This document shows, piece after piece, positions 1-11,941 of a stretch of 64,000 bases of DNA. The stretch's first letter is position 1. Every line of letters begins with the position of its first letter. Under the pieces are notes generated by a model. That model saw only the letters and a program-made list of their open reading frames with translations. It did not search any database and was not told the origin of the DNA. The translations under genes and the position numbers were made by a program. Source of the DNA: Centrapalus pauciflorus (Eukaryota; Streptophyta; Magnoliopsida; Asterales; Asteraceae); the NCBI GenBank assembly GCA_020465985.1, contig JAANYP010002881.1:246632-310631 (forward strand). The letters are read 5' to 3'.

Positions 1-513
1 AAAATTTTAAGAGGTTTGTTGGAAAAAAAATTTGATTGAAAGACTTAAAAGAAAATAAATTCAAGTAAAATGGTTTTTTAAGAAAAAAATTCTGATTAAA
101 TGACTTAACCGAAAAAAATAAATTGTCATATATGTGCCAATTAAATACATTTTATCATGTGGATGCCACGTAAGCATTAAAATTCGTAAGTTTTATTTGG
201 TTCAGAGACTTATCTAGCAAAAGAATAAATGGGGCATTTAATCGAAATTGCATAATTTTCTGTTTATAATTCGTCACCACAATGAACTTAATAATAATAA
301 TAAAGCTCAATATATAAAAACCATATATTATTAAACTAAATTAATAACCCAACCAAATAAACTAATTTAATTAAAGTTCTATTAATAGAGTTAATTAAAC
401 ACACAAATAAGTAATTGATAATAAATTAGCAATAACATACTTCTAATATTCGTAGTGGATAATAAATTAGCAATAACCTACTGCTAATTAACTTTTTTTT
501 TAACCGGATGGTA
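1..513. other. AT-rich intergenic DNA
   Basis: No gene or recognisable element. A 20-bp stretch (starting GATAATAAATTAG) occurs twice near 418 and 457, a small local duplication. Confidence 0.5.
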
Positions 514-662
514 GTTGTACTCCAAAATAACTTGTCGATTAACCAGTAACTATGTTGATATGACAACTTTTGCTGATTAAAATGACAACTTACGTGGATT
601 TACCATATCAATGGAGTTACTGGTTACACGTACCATATCGACAAGTTATTTTGGAATACAAC
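514..662. mobile_element. Foldback MITE, about 150 bp
   Basis: The left arm (514-555) and right arm (about 612-662) are inverted copies that share the block CCAAAATAACTTGTCGAT and its complement, so the element can fold into one long hairpin. No coding capacity. The right arm has a small insertion relative to the left. The superfamily cannot be assigned because no clear target duplication is visible. Confidence 0.6.
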
Positions 663-800
663 GTGGATTTTGATCTATATAAATAATTTAGAAAATCCAC
701 ATAAGCATATAGATCAATTTCATACTTTTAAAACACAAATATAATATCATTACGGTAGATACGATAATCAAAAGTATCATCTCAACAATAATTTTAAGTA

Positions 801-1202
801 GGGTTAATATTGAAAAAAACCCCACGGACTTTCATGTAATTATCGATTAAGTCACTGAATTTTTTTTCCAAGTATTTAAGTCCCTAAACAATGTTTGTCT
901 TATTCAAAACTATATATTTCTGACGTGCTACCTGCTTAACAGGTAAACCAATCAGTTCCTCGAATAGTTTATTGTTAAAAAAACCAACTCTCTTTTCCAT
1001 TTTTCACGATCAAGTCACTGAACTTTCTTTTTTCTTGTTTAGGTCACTGTACAGTTTACCGGTTAGTGACCTGCTAAACAGGTCAAATATATAGTTTTAA
1101 ATAAGACAAAAATTGTCTAGGGACTTAAACACTCGGAAAAAAAGTACAGTGACTTAATCGATAAATTCATGAAAGTTCGTAGAGTTTTTCCAATATTAAC
1201 CC
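801..1202. mobile_element. Mutator-like MITE with long TIRs and 9-bp TSD
   Basis: The element starts GGGTTAATATTG and ends CAATATTAACCC, with inverted arms of roughly 80 bp. It is flanked by a perfect 9-bp duplication TTTTAAGTA (792-800 and 1203-1211). Long TIRs with a 9-bp TSD are the hallmark of the Mutator superfamily, here as a short non-autonomous foldback. A relative lies at 50085-50400. Confidence 0.85.
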
Positions 1203-1211
1203 TTTTAAGTA

Positions 1212-1924
1212 CAAGTACCGATAGGATAAAAAAATAACTAGATTAGTCATTTAAGTAATTTTAGTAAAGTAGCATACATTTGCATGACTTTAACCCTTAT
1301 TTAATTAATCCACAAGTTTTCTGGAAATCCAGGGGTATCGAAATAAATCTATTAATAATAACAAACTATCCAATTAATCGTCAATTTTGATTAATTATAA
1401 TCTACTTAAAATAAATCCTTGTATTTGGGGTCCAACAAGTTAATAACACAAAGTAACAACACCCATTTACGTTTTCTTTAATTACTAGCCCAAAGGCTAA
1501 ATAAAGACTTGGGCCATAATTAAGTTAATAATTATAAACCATAGCCCAACAAATAAAACTCAGCAGCCTACTTAATTATTTAGTTGCCCAGCTCCAAGTT
1601 CCCTTCGTTTTCTTTGGTTCCTTTCCAAAATATCTTTGTTGCGTTTATTTTCGAGCACTCTCACGACTTCGAGATTTTCCCCGACGGAAGATTGCCCAGT
1701 AGTATCTTGCATATTAGCCATGAGAAAAGAAAGAGAGAGTTTAGCATTGTAAAACCGAAAGTCGATTTTTCGAGATTACGAGAGTTCAAAAATACCAAAA
1801 TTATCGAAAAAGAGAGTTTAGAAATGTAAAAAAACAATCTGGCAAAATTGTGATTTTTTTTGCTAAAAAAGGGGTCAAATTTGACCCCAACTTTCAAAAA
1901 ACTGGTAACATTGCAAATCCTCGA
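1212..1924. other. Intergenic DNA, nothing recognised
   Basis: AT-rich sequence. Short open frames around 1584-1900 on both strands have no recognisable domain and are taken as chance. Confidence 0.5.
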
Positions 1925-2046
1925 AAATCGGTTTTTTGGGATAAAAATCCGGTAACGGTAGGAAGCGGCGATCCGGTTTATCTATAACCAGTTTTGGTTT
2001 GGTTTCGGATCAAAATCGGATATTTGAATTTATTGTGCACCTCTAC
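1925..2046. mobile_element. Terminal fragment of a hAT-like element
   Basis: The stretch ends GTGCACCTCTA, whose complement TAGAGGTGCAC fits the 5'-YARNG type terminus of hAT MITEs. It is preceded by sequence rich in CCGGTTTATC and CGGATTTTG motifs typical of such elements. The other end was not found, so this is a truncated copy. Confidence 0.35.
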
Positions 2047-2463
2047 ATGCATGCAAGAATAGAAAGAAAATAATTACAGCAGCCGTGGAGGGAAATGTCT
2101 CAGACAAGCTCCGGCCGAGCCAACGGACAGAAGAAAAAGAAAATAAAGAAACTCTTCATAACATTTTATGATTATTTTTCCACAATAATATACTTATTAT
2201 ACATAGAAGATTATTCCTGTATATAGACGATGAAAAGACATATTGAAGAGTTGAAACCCTTTGATATAACCAACTTTAACTACCTTAGTTAACTAAAAAT
2301 TAACTACCAAACTTCTTCAACAACTCAAGTATAGCGCATATTTCTGGCATTACCACCCTACGGCCTACGCTAGATGTGCCACAAGCACCAGAAGTTGCTA
2401 CACTTTGTTGCAGGAATGTCGTTGCAAACCCCGACCCCCAGCCGCCTTAGCACATTGTTGGCA

Positions 2464-3226
2464 TGGCCGACCCTAGAGTTGGGGGGAGGGGGGGCACACG
2501 GGCTACCGTCCATTGCATTAAATCTTCGAGGGCATTATTTTTTCAGTCTAATGAGTGATATATTATGTTTTATTTTGTTGTTCATTATTCAAATCTAGTG
2601 TTGTGAACGAACACAAAGGATGATATGTTCATGTTTGCTCGTGCGTTAAGGAATTGATATTATTTGTGTTCGTCTATGTTCGTTCATTTAGCTCATAATC
2701 GAAATAAGCGAACGATAAACAATCGTTAACGAACGAAAATAAAATAAAAATTTAAACGACCACAAACAGACGAACATAAATGAACAATTAAATAAATACA
2801 AACAAACAAACATAAATGAACAATTAAACGAACCTAAATTGAACGAATGAAGTCAATGTTTGTTCGTTTCATTAAACAAACACAAATTATTGTTAATGTT
2901 CATAAATGAATGAACATAAACAAATTTCCTGTCACACAGTTCGTTCATTGGCCGTTCGGTTCGTTTACAACTCTATAATATATGTTCATTATCAATGACA
3001 AAAGTTATAATCTTGGATGATCAGAACAATGAAACCAGAAAATGTAACAAGTGTCAGAAAATAATTAGTGTCAGAATACATAAGTTGTGCTAGAAGAAAC
3101 AACGAGAAATTCGTTTTACTTCTCAATCAAATAACCATTGTTTAATTTACTAACCAAAGAACATAAGAAGTATGTTTTATTTTAAAATTTTCTAAAGAGG
3201 CTGGGCAGGAAAATGTTTAGGACCGG
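2464..3226. mobile_element. Degenerate GGCCG-terminus element, interrupted
   Basis: The left end (GGCCGACCCTAGAG) and the right end (complement GGGCCGGTCCTAAA) are imperfect inverted repeats. Similar ends occur at 6056-6331 and, as a right end only, near 51365-51385. A separate element is nested at 2596-2975. No coding sequence remains. Confidence 0.4.
2596..2975. mobile_element. Short TIR element rich in GAACGAAC motifs, nested
   Basis: The ends TAGTGTTGTGAACGAAC and (complement) TAGAGTTGTAAACGAAC form a near-perfect 17-bp TIR beginning TAG, compatible with hAT. The interior repeats GAACGAAC/GTTCGTTC and ACAAACAAAC many times. No convincing 8-bp target duplication could be matched, so the class is tentative. 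Confidence 0.5.
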
Positions 3227-3354
3227 CCCTTATCGCGGGGCGCGATCGATCCCCTAATTCCGGTCGAAATCGATGTCGGCTAGCTGAAAGTTGGTACTCT
3301 ATTTTGCCATGGCTACGGGTTTGATTACCCAACTCGATTCCCATCAATTAATTA

Positions 3355-3913
3355 AAGGGTTAAAGCCGTAGAATAGTTGTGTACTTTTTAAAATGTCTCG
3401 ATATGGTACGTGTACTATTTTAATTATTCATATTACACGTGTACTTTCTGAATCGTTCGAATTTGATATGTGTACTACATTTTTTCATATCAATATGATA
3501 CATTTGGTAACCGGTTACTGGCTATACCTGTTAAGAGTGAGATTTTTCTTATTATTAATGTTCAAATTTCCATAATTGAAGCATCAAATAGACTCTTTCG
3601 TCCTTGCGATAACCTGGTAGGAGAAATCACACAGCACGGCCAACTTCAAACACCAACAAACCTCTGTAGAAATCTCCAATGACGATCTCCACCGTCCAGA
3701 TCGAAAAACTATGCGTTGTGAAGCTTATCCTCAAATTTCACACAGATCCAATGGTGAACAAGTTCGTACAGACGATTCTCCCACAACTGCACAAAGCTAG
3801 ACGAAATAACTGGTCACAAAAAAGTAAATGTATCATATTAACAATATAAAAAGTGCACGTAGTATATCGATACACCTTAAAAAGTATACTTCTATTGTAA
3901 GACTTTAACCCTT
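3355..3913. mobile_element. TIR MITE, 559 bp
   Basis: The ends AAGGGTTAAAGCC and (complement) AAGGGTTAAAGTC continue as an inverted repeat of about 60 bp that includes TACTTTTTAA and ATCGATAT blocks. The flanks are AATTAA-rich, so the target duplication is ambiguous. Two small open frames inside (3393-3682) overlap in different frames and look non-coding. Confidence 0.65.
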
Positions 3914-5830
3914 AATTAAATGGCTCCAAACATCATCAATTTATCTCAGAAGCATCAAGCTACCCCAATTGATTTCTAGCAATTTAACACCGCTAAACAC
4001 AAGTTTGAAGGATCAAACTTACTTGAGTTTGAGATGACACTTAAAGATAGTGAAGAAGACGAACCCCAGAAATTAGAAGCTTCAATCTTTGTTGCTAGCT
4101 GCTGTCTAGAAACCAACACACATACACAACCCTTTCAGAATGAATTGAGGAAGGAAAGATTGAAGTGGAATGTTAAGAAACGTATTATATATACATTTTC
4201 AGTATAAAACAGACCCGATACCCAATAATCCAATCTTGTATCAGTTAATACCCGTTTATATTTTCGGGATCCCATTTAATTAACGTTTAAAAAGGTTGTA
4301 ATCTTTTATTAACTTTTAACCTGAACTAATGTGACCATTTCACGTGCCCGAATCCACGTGTCAAATCGTAAACGACACAACGCGATAATATTAAATAAAT
4401 TAACAAATAGAAAATCACACGTACCAATCCCAATTCAAGGATGTTACAATTCTTGTTCGAAAAAATTAAATTTAAATCCAAATACTTTGTCTTTCAGACG
4501 GAAAATTAAAATATCGTTATTTTCGTTTCGAGTAATTGAAATCGCAAAGAAAGGTAAGTATCTGCTTTGGACGGGATCTGTTTGTATATCGTATTACATA
4601 TATACAGTAATTAGTCAAGGCTTCTTCATCGTGTCTTGTTGTGATCGCCCACTTGGTGAATTGAAAGAGCTTTACAAGCGGCATTGCTCTTCTACACTCA
4701 CGCGATATTGTTGGATCGGGCTTTCGCCCATTGTCTGAATAGTTTGTCGTCTTTTCTGTTCAGAAAATTTAAAAATCCGAGGATCGTTGTTTTGTCTTCT
4801 TTATTCAATTTTTCTTGCACGAAAAATACTACAATGCATTTGGATATTCAGTTTTTCGTAACTATTAAAAAAATCGAGCCATTACGATTTTTAATTTGTC
4901 CGAACCAAAAAATTGCAAATCGTTAAAACTTTCAATTTTTCAAAACAGAATTTTCGATTTTCAATTTTTACGTCCGGAAAAATAACGACGTACCATTGGA
5001 ATTTTAATAATAATAAAAATATCATTAAATTTGTAAAATACAGTTAATTGCTATTTATGAGTATGTTGCTATTTTGTGCAAACCCATTCATTGTTTAGTG
5101 GGCACGTGGCAACTTACGTGCAGTGGACGTTTAGTCAGCGTTACACACCGTTTAATCATCAATGGTTGCTATTATGAAGAAATTGTTTGGAGTACAATAT
5201 TGTTTTAATAAAAAGAAGTTTGGTAGTCAGATATGATTACAAACGAAAATTTTAGTGTGTGGTTGTTATTTTATATAGAAAACCCTAACTATTAAACTTA
5301 ACGTTAATTACAATTTGAATGTAAAGTTTAATTTACATTCTAACACTAATAATTATCTAGAATTGTTGTATTCAAATATTTGGTATTTGGATTGAATATA
5401 ACCAAACAACAAAATGTAATCACTTGGATTCACATTAGGAAATTAATAACAAGCTAGAATATTCAAATATTTAATTTTTAATATAATTATATAAATTAGA
5501 TACAGATGGAGTACTTACCTTGTCAATGATTGCTCGACAAATCCGTACCCATGGCGTGGCTGAATAATATCATCTTTCACCATTAAAATAACCCAATTTT
5601 CTTATTTTTCTATTCCAGACAAGATTCATTAGCCACCCATTTGGGTTGCTAAAACGCATTTCCAATCCTTGGAGGACCACAAAAGAATCTTCTTGATCCA
5701 TATGCATATAAAACCTCCCACATCAATGTTTAAAGCAGCCCATGTCCATCTTAAAAAGCCCAATCAAGATGTGTACATTCCTCTCATTCCATTTCCCAAC
5801 AAAAATGTTAGAAAAGTAAGCTTAGACTTA
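3914..5830. other. Intergenic DNA, nothing recognised
   Basis: About 1.9 kb of AT-rich DNA. Open frames at 4331-4738 and 4684-4926 have no recognisable domain, no promoter that I can identify and AT-biased, repetitive composition. No element termini were seen. Confidence 0.4.
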
Positions 5831-5927
5831 AGTCATGTTTGTTTACCTTTTAATGGAATCATTAAGAGGTCATTTTATCTTTCAATGACTTCTTAATCAT
5901 TCCATTAAGAAGTAAACAAACAACCCC
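5831..5927. mobile_element. Tourist-like (PIF/Harbinger) MITE, 97 bp
   Basis: Arms beginning AGTCATGTTTGTTTAC and ending GTAAACAAACAACCCC form an inverted repeat. The element is flanked by the 3-bp duplication TTA (5828-5830, 5928-5930), the preferred target of PIF/Harbinger. The whole sequence can fold on itself through AATGGAATCATTAAG and its inverted partner. Confidence 0.6.
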
Positions 5928-6055
5928 TTAGGATTAGATGACGGTTACCAACTTGGTAGTTATTTCTGAATTTTATAGTAGTTTTAGTTAGTTTAGTAAT
6001 GGTAGTTAATGAACCGAAAAGGTGTGATTGTTCACTGGCAGGCAGCGCCGACTTT

Positions 6056-6331
6056 GAGGAGAGGACCACATGGGCAACCACCTAGGGCATCATACCAAGA
6101 AGGGACGTTATTTTTTTAGTTTAATAAGCAATATATTAGACCCACACGTGTATATTTTAATTTTTCAACATTGTTGATAAAAAAACCATCTAAAAAATAG
6201 TATGTTGTACTGTAAAAAAAACATTATTTTTCTATCTTGGTCAAACCCATTTAAAAAAAATGTATGTTACATTTTTAAAAACATATTCTTCTATCTCGCC
6301 CGTGGACATGAAAATACCTAGGACTCGCCCT
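6056..6331. mobile_element. Degenerate GGCCG-terminus element, second copy
   Basis: The left end GCGCCGACTTTGAGG and the right end (complement CAGGGCGAGTCCTAGG) resemble those of the 2464-3226 element, with the shared interior word TTTAGTTTAATAAGCAATATATTA near the left end in variant form. No coding sequence. Confidence 0.35.
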
Positions 6332-7060
6332 GTTGGTAGGTGTGTTGGTTCATGTACAATTATGTTTTGGTTCGGTTCATTAACACAGGTGTGTTAGTTC
6401 TTCTATAGTTATATATATGTTTGTTCGAGTGTGTTGGTTTATCATTGCTTAAATTAGTAAAAGTTGTTCATAATGTTTTACAATAGATGAAAAAGTTGTT
6501 AGAATATAAGCCTAAATATTAAAGATATTGATTATATTTAATAGTTACGTTTAGGGTGTTATGTGTTGTCTGTGTGATGGTTTAAAGGGTAGGTTAGTAA
6601 GATTAGTGTATGGCAGTTATAGTCTAAAGAGATCTGCCGCATGTGAAGGTTATAACCCTTCACTTGGGTTGTCGATCGCTTCCATATTATCAAACTAGTA
6701 TATTACCCGTGTACTACACGGAATAGTTAAGTGACTTGTTTTTTTAAAACTATATATATTTAAAAAATTGTTATAGAAACCACAAATAAAATAACAAAAT
6801 TATACTGTTAAAGTGATTATTGAAAATATATAAAGTAGGTTACTAAATGTAAAATATATAACTAAAAATTAAATAACAACAAAAAAGAAAAGAAAATATG
6901 GAAGCTAAGAAGTTTGGATAAGAAGCCAATGAAAGGCATGAGTCATAGACTCAAATTTAAATTTGAAATCCAAAATAATAGGAGGATGTTTAATTTCTAA
7001 ATTAATTTAATCAATGCAATTATTATTTTAATATAGAAATTATATATATATATATATATA

Positions 7061-7800
7061 GATTCAAGATCAATGGGGTACCAAGTTAGACTGGGGTACC
7101 GGGGAACCATTTATAGCCAATCATTTATCATTAAAAGCTAAAATATAATATAGATTTTGCCTAAAATTCTTTCCCACATTAATTAATGTTGGGGTAAAAA
7201 TGGTATTGAAAATTTAAATTAGAATCAAAGATTCTGTGTATCCCATGAAAATCTCCATTTCAATTAATATCATTTCTTACACTCATACTGAACATGTGCA
7301 ATGATGACACTCTATAAACCACGATTGAACATGTTCAATACCGTCAATATTGCTTTATCACCAAAACGGTTAAGAGCGACTAAAAACACACTAAACCCCG
7401 ATTGCACATGTTCAATAACGTGTAAATAAAATTGAACATTCACGAATGGTTTGATGAAAATAATAAATACATTTATTTGACACCTCCGGTTGAACATGTT
7501 CACTAAAACCCATTGTCGAATCTAATTGAACATGTTCACTAAAACCCATTGTTGAATCCGATTGAACATGTTCACTAAAACCCATTGTCGAATACAATTG
7601 AACATGTTCATTAAAACCCATTTTGAAATTTATTATAGATATGGTATGGAAGTAAATCCCTATAATTAAGGGATTTATTAATTCATTAGTTGTTATTTAT
7701 TAATTAAGATTCTAATTGACTATATTACCATTTTTTTCTTATAACCAAACATGGGTGGACTCCGGTTCCCCAGTCTAACATGGTACCCCATTGATCCTGA

Positions 7801-7802
<2 letters not shown>
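7061..7802. mobile_element. (TA)n-anchored TIR element, family F
   Basis: The element lies exactly between two (TA)n tracts (7041-7060 and 7803-7850). Its left end includes GGATCAATGGGGTACC, and the right end is the inverted copy of the same 16 bp. The TIR runs about 45 bp and includes GTTAGACTGGGG. There is no coding sequence. The interior carries a four-copy 36-bp tandem repeat (7491-7620). It belongs to the group of families sharing the GGWTCNNNNNRRWACY terminus. Confidence 0.75.
7491..7620. repeat. 36-bp tandem repeat centred on TGAACATGTTCA
   Basis: Four units begin at 7491, 7527, 7563 and 7599. Each contains the 12-bp perfect palindrome TGAACATGTTCA (last unit included), followed by ACTAAAACCCATTGT or a close variant. 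Further single palindromes occur near 7327 and 7403. Confidence 0.85.

Positions 7803-7850
<48 letters not shown>
7803..7850. repeat. (TA)n microsatellite
   Basis: Perfect TA dinucleotide tract forming the right flank of the family F element. Confidence 0.95.
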
Positions 7851-7852
<2 letters not shown>

Positions 7853-8529
7853 CCGACGGAGCAGAGAGAAAAAATGCTCACGTAGCGCAATATTACTGGT
7901 AAAAATTCAGAAAATTAAGGCTTAGTTGGCGCAATATAGTTGGTTAAAATTCAGAAAATCATGGCTACTTATTTGACGCAATATAATTGGTTAAAAATTC
8001 CAAAAATAATGGGATTCCCCCCACTATTTTAGCTCGATAAGATTCCACGTAATTATCAAGATTTTTCTACATATTTTAATGTTTCTGCGATTAAAATATG
8101 TAGATTTTCCGGAAAGAAATAAAAATGACAATAAAATTTCAAATTTTCACTATTGGAAATATTTGTAATTTGGTTTATCAAGTTAAATAAAAATAACAAA
8201 TCAGATTTAATCCGCTAGAAAATTTCAAATTTGCACTGCTGGAAATAGATGCAATCTGATTTATCAAGTTAAATAAAAATAAGAAATCAAATTTAATCGG
8301 CTATAGTATAACCGAAATATTAAGATATGCAGAAAAACACTGGATAATATCAAAAACTGAATATGCTATAAAAAAAATATCCAAACTTGAATAATAAATA
8401 TTTCCAGCTGCATATTTATCAAGTTATCAATTCTTTATATAATTCGAAACCTTATAATTATTAGATGTTTATATAACGAGTTAAATGTAACCAAGTTAGA
8501 GATAAAACATGTTTTATTGAAGTTACGTA

Positions 8530-8531
<2 letters not shown>

Positions 8532-8577
<46 letters not shown>

Positions 8578-8600
8578 CATACATACATACATACACACAC
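8532..8600. repeat. Compound (TA)n (AC)n (ACAT)n microsatellite
   Basis: A TA tract runs into CACACA, then ATACATACATAC, then ACACACAC. Confidence 0.9.
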
Positions 8601-9039
8601 AGAGTCAGTAGCCATAATCAATATTGATAAAAAAAAAAAAACTACATCAGCAGTGTTTGCGTGAAGAAAAACTATATCATTTCAAGATGAACTTCACGTA
8701 TGCTAATCAACCAGATGAAGAGTCGAAGATGTTTTCAACTCCTGTAGAAAAATTGATCGACAGTATCTTCTTTAATATTTTTTAAATATTTTGAAAAGGA
8801 TGTACATATATACTATAATACACATAGCATATATATATTTGATACTTATGCTGCTGCTGTTTCTTCCTTTATTTATGTATCAATTCAATGAACACACACA
8901 GAGGTTACGAGACACACACAACACTCCGAGACTATTTATTCTCGAAGCCTGACATTAACATGGAAACACACATATTCAAACACATAATCGCACACTGCAC
9001 ACACTCACAACTCATATCTTTTTGTTTTTAACTTTTTCA

Positions 9040-9520
9040 GCAGCAACATAAGGTAGGATAAATGACGATTGATACATAAAATTGATCAATAAACATCCTT
9101 GCTAATTAAGTTGCCAAGGTCGAAGGCCATTTGACCTTCTTGCCCATTTTTATGGACAGAACTTAAGCTAAACACAACTGGACAGCACACTAATACTGCA
9201 CTTATTTTCTGTTTTGATCTTATTTTCCAGCAAAAAAAAATGCAAAGGTTAATGACAATTAATACTTGCATTTGAATCAACAAACCACATAGAAATCAAT
9301 TAAAGGTTAGGCCGAAGGACAATTGAGCTTATTGGTCAGCCATTCTTGACAAAAACGAAAGCTAACATACACATATGTAATTCACGCACAACACAAAGAC
9401 TTAAACATTCTGTATTTTATCTAATTCAAGCAGCCAAATTAAATAAATAAAGGACGATTTAGACACACAAATGGTCAACAAACACTCCAAGATAATTATG
9501 AATTCCAGATTGGCCACAAG
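9040..9520. repeat. Three diverged 190-200 bp tandem units
   Basis: The motif TAAATGACGATTGAT and its variants recur at about 9058, 9249 and 9447. Each is preceded by a TTTTCAGCA or TTCAAGCAG type word and followed by a GATCAATAAACA or GGTCAACAAACA type word. The units are heavily diverged, so the repeat is old. Confidence 0.45.
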
Positions 9521-10288
9521 CAATGATTTAAAATGATGGAAAATACTTGTGAAAAACATTTAACAAAATAGCAAGGTCAACAATTTTGTTCATGTAATAA
9601 GTGTCTTTCTTGTATTTGAATTGCATTGTTTTTTTTTATGTTTTAAATTAGTTTGATGTATATTTTTAATTTTAAACATAGAAAGGAGATATCATAACGA
9701 TATGTTGACTTTTACCGAACAAAATATAACAGTTTCAATAAAATATAATGTAAGGATTAAAATGATTAAAAATAATAATATTAAGAGACCAAATTTATAT
9801 AACATGAAAATATAATGATTTTTTTCAATATTAACACTGATATTTACGATAGATAAAACTAAGTTTAGATATAGCAAGTACAATATGAAATATATTTGAT
9901 GTTGTATTAAAACTATTACTGGAATGTAAATAAAATAATCTGACAACCAATATATATGTGTGATTATAATGCGTTTTTATTAGAATATATAAAAAATAAA
10001 GCAAACTCAACAATATCTTTAGGTTTTCCAACATAAATTACTTAAAAAAAATTAAAATAGAAAACTTATAATTTCTTATACCAATAAAACTGACAATAAT
10101 GGAGATAATAAAATTTTAAACAAACAAACCTCAAATATAATTATGTGTAGCAATTTTCATGATAGAGATAAGTATTTTTTTTTCTTAACAAACAATGTAT
10201 AAGAGAATATATATGTATAGTCTTTCAAAATTAAATATTTTTTTTGTGTAATTGTTTAATTAAAAAAGTATTAATTTTGAAATAAATC

Positions 10289-10317
10289 ACCCGAGCAACG
10301 CACGGGTATTCAACTAG
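10289..10317 (+). other. Helitron 3' terminus in + orientation
   Basis: A CCCG/CGGG hairpin (about 10290-10306) is followed by a short spacer and CTAG then T, the standard Helitron 3' end. It lies inside the larger - strand Helitron, 93 bp from that element's 5' end and pointing the other way. No matching + strand 5' end was found upstream. Confidence 0.6.
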
Positions 10318-10439
10318 TTGTATATTATACATGTGTCATATCCACTTTATGCCAATTGACACTCTAGTTAGGTGTCAAGTGACATTTATTTACTCTTTTA
10401 ATAGAATAGATAGATTTCACTGATTTAAGTACTTGCTAA

Positions 10440-11075
10440 GGCACTTATCTTGCAACTTAATGCCTTCTTCTTCTTCTTTAAAAAGCTTGTGCATCATGTT
10501 TGTCTATTGGATAAAAAATGTGTGTTATTTTGCAACTCAACACATTAATATCAACCTCAAATCCTTGATGGATCAATTGTTTCAAACTTAGGATATTGAT
10601 ATTAATCTCGGGTACGTATATAAGACACAGATGGTATTGTGTATTCCTTTTGGTTAGTTTTTAAATCAATTTCATCAATACCATGTGTAAAGATCAAATT
10701 ACTTTTATGTTCATTGTCATCAGCAATGAAACAACTTTTCAATTTTAAGAAATATTTCTTTGTTTGGGGACTTATGCTTGGAGGTTATCGTATTCACATA
10801 CCAAAATTCGTTCCAATTGCCATGTTTCGTGCCTTGTAGTAAGTATTCTCCTTCAAAACATATCCGTTCTTTGTAAGTTTGCACATATTCAATTCCTCTA
10901 ACTTTTGATCCAATGGTGTAGGGGTGCAATCCGGTGTCCATTCACCGGCTTTGTTCTTCCCTTTGTTAAATTTTGTTGGGCAATCCCACACAAAGTACCC
11001 TCTTCCTTTGCAGGCATAACAACGTAATCTTCTTCTTTTCTTTTCGACTTCTCTGCACGATTATGATCATTTTCT
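10440..11075 (-). pseudogene. Remnant of plant zinc-knuckle (ARID-associated) gene
   Basis: On the - strand, a zinc-knuckle-like CYACKGRGYFVWDC (11030-10980; the usual His is Tyr) is followed by KNGYVLKENTYYK. After a frame change come NEFWYVNTITSKHKSPNK and, further on, EYTIPSVSYIRTRDININIL and SLKQLIHQGFEVDIN. From memory this order (CCHC knuckle, KNGYVLKENTYYK, WY(V/I)S, EYTIPGV..TPEV..NILS) is that of a large gag-derived family annotated in Asteraceae genomes as ARID/zinc-knuckle proteins. Several frameshifts and stops (for example TGA after TNFGM) show that it is dead. It lies between two Helitrons. The family assignment is by recollection of motif order and is moderately sure. Confidence 0.5.
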
Positions 11076-11088
11076 TTTTTTAAATAAA

Positions 11089-11245
11089 TTACAGAAATGG
11101 TCCCTGTAGTTCGCTCAGAATTATAAAAATGGTCACTGGTCTTTAAAAATTGCATAAATGGTCCTTCAAAACACTATTTACTTGCAGAAATGGTCCCTTT
11201 ATTTCTTGGCTTTTTCTAAATGACGATAAGGGCAAAATCGTCACA
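11089..11245. mobile_element. Fragment of a foldback repeat (AAATGGTCCCT type)
   Basis: The phrase AGAAATGGTCCCT or a variant recurs about every 30-45 bp (near 11094, 11130, 11156 and 11188). This is a common motif of plant foldback elements. Only one half is present. Confidence 0.4.
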
Positions 11246-11941
11246 TAATTCTAGGATTCATTATTATGAAACAAACACAACAGTACGTAAATTGCTTTGG
11301 TATTTGGTTTGAGTAAATTGATGCAACAAGAGGATATAGATCAATACTTCATATATTAATCAATAGAATCATGTTACACTTTTGCTTTATAACTTATAAT
11401 ACATCTATATATATATACTAGTACAGTACCCGCGCAAAGCGGCGGCGACAACAATTTAATTTTTTGGTTAACATGCTCTTTCAATCACACAAAATAACAT
11501 ACCTATTTCTAAATATATGTTTTCATAAATTATCCAATGGTTTAGAACTATTGTAACCATCTACATGTAAACTTGTAAAGAGAATGTGTATGTGTATCCT
11601 TTCAAAAGCAGACTCAGAAAGTACCCATATTAGGCTTGAGCTCGGCTTGAAAAGCTCAAACTCAAATTCAAGATTCAGTGGACCACGTCGGCAAACTATT
11701 GAGTGGTTGGACTTAAGTGAGATAGCAATTAATTTGGTCATGACTATCGAAAGCAAACCGCTAACTGCTAAGAGTAACTTTCCTCTTAAACAGCCAATAA
11801 ATGAACACACCCAAACCACTCAACGTGGAAACATATTAATAAACTGTTAATGTACATATTATTTTACACAAACACAAAAAGACAATGCATGTCCAGATTT
11901 GAAATTAATTTGCAGTTGCAGATGACTGAGCTACAACTCTT

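Larger units (their letters stand above)
6695..10410 (-). mobile_element. Non-autonomous Helitron, 3.7 kb
   Basis: Read on the - strand, the element begins at 10410 with TCTATTCTATTAAAAGAGTA after an A and ends at 6695 with a hairpin of CCGTGTAGTACACGG type followed by CTAG, then a T. The 5'-TC, the 3' hairpin plus CTRR and insertion between A and T are the diagnostic Helitron features. No Rep/helicase is present. The interior holds a (TA)n-anchored element (7061-7802), several microsatellites, diverged 190-200 bp repeats (9040-9520) and a second, oppositely oriented Helitron 3' end at 10317. Confidence 0.75.

Noticed and set aside
4331..4738. 135-codon open frame as a possible small gene
   Set aside because: No recognisable domain, AT-biased composition, overlaps another frame, and no promoter or homologue that I can name.
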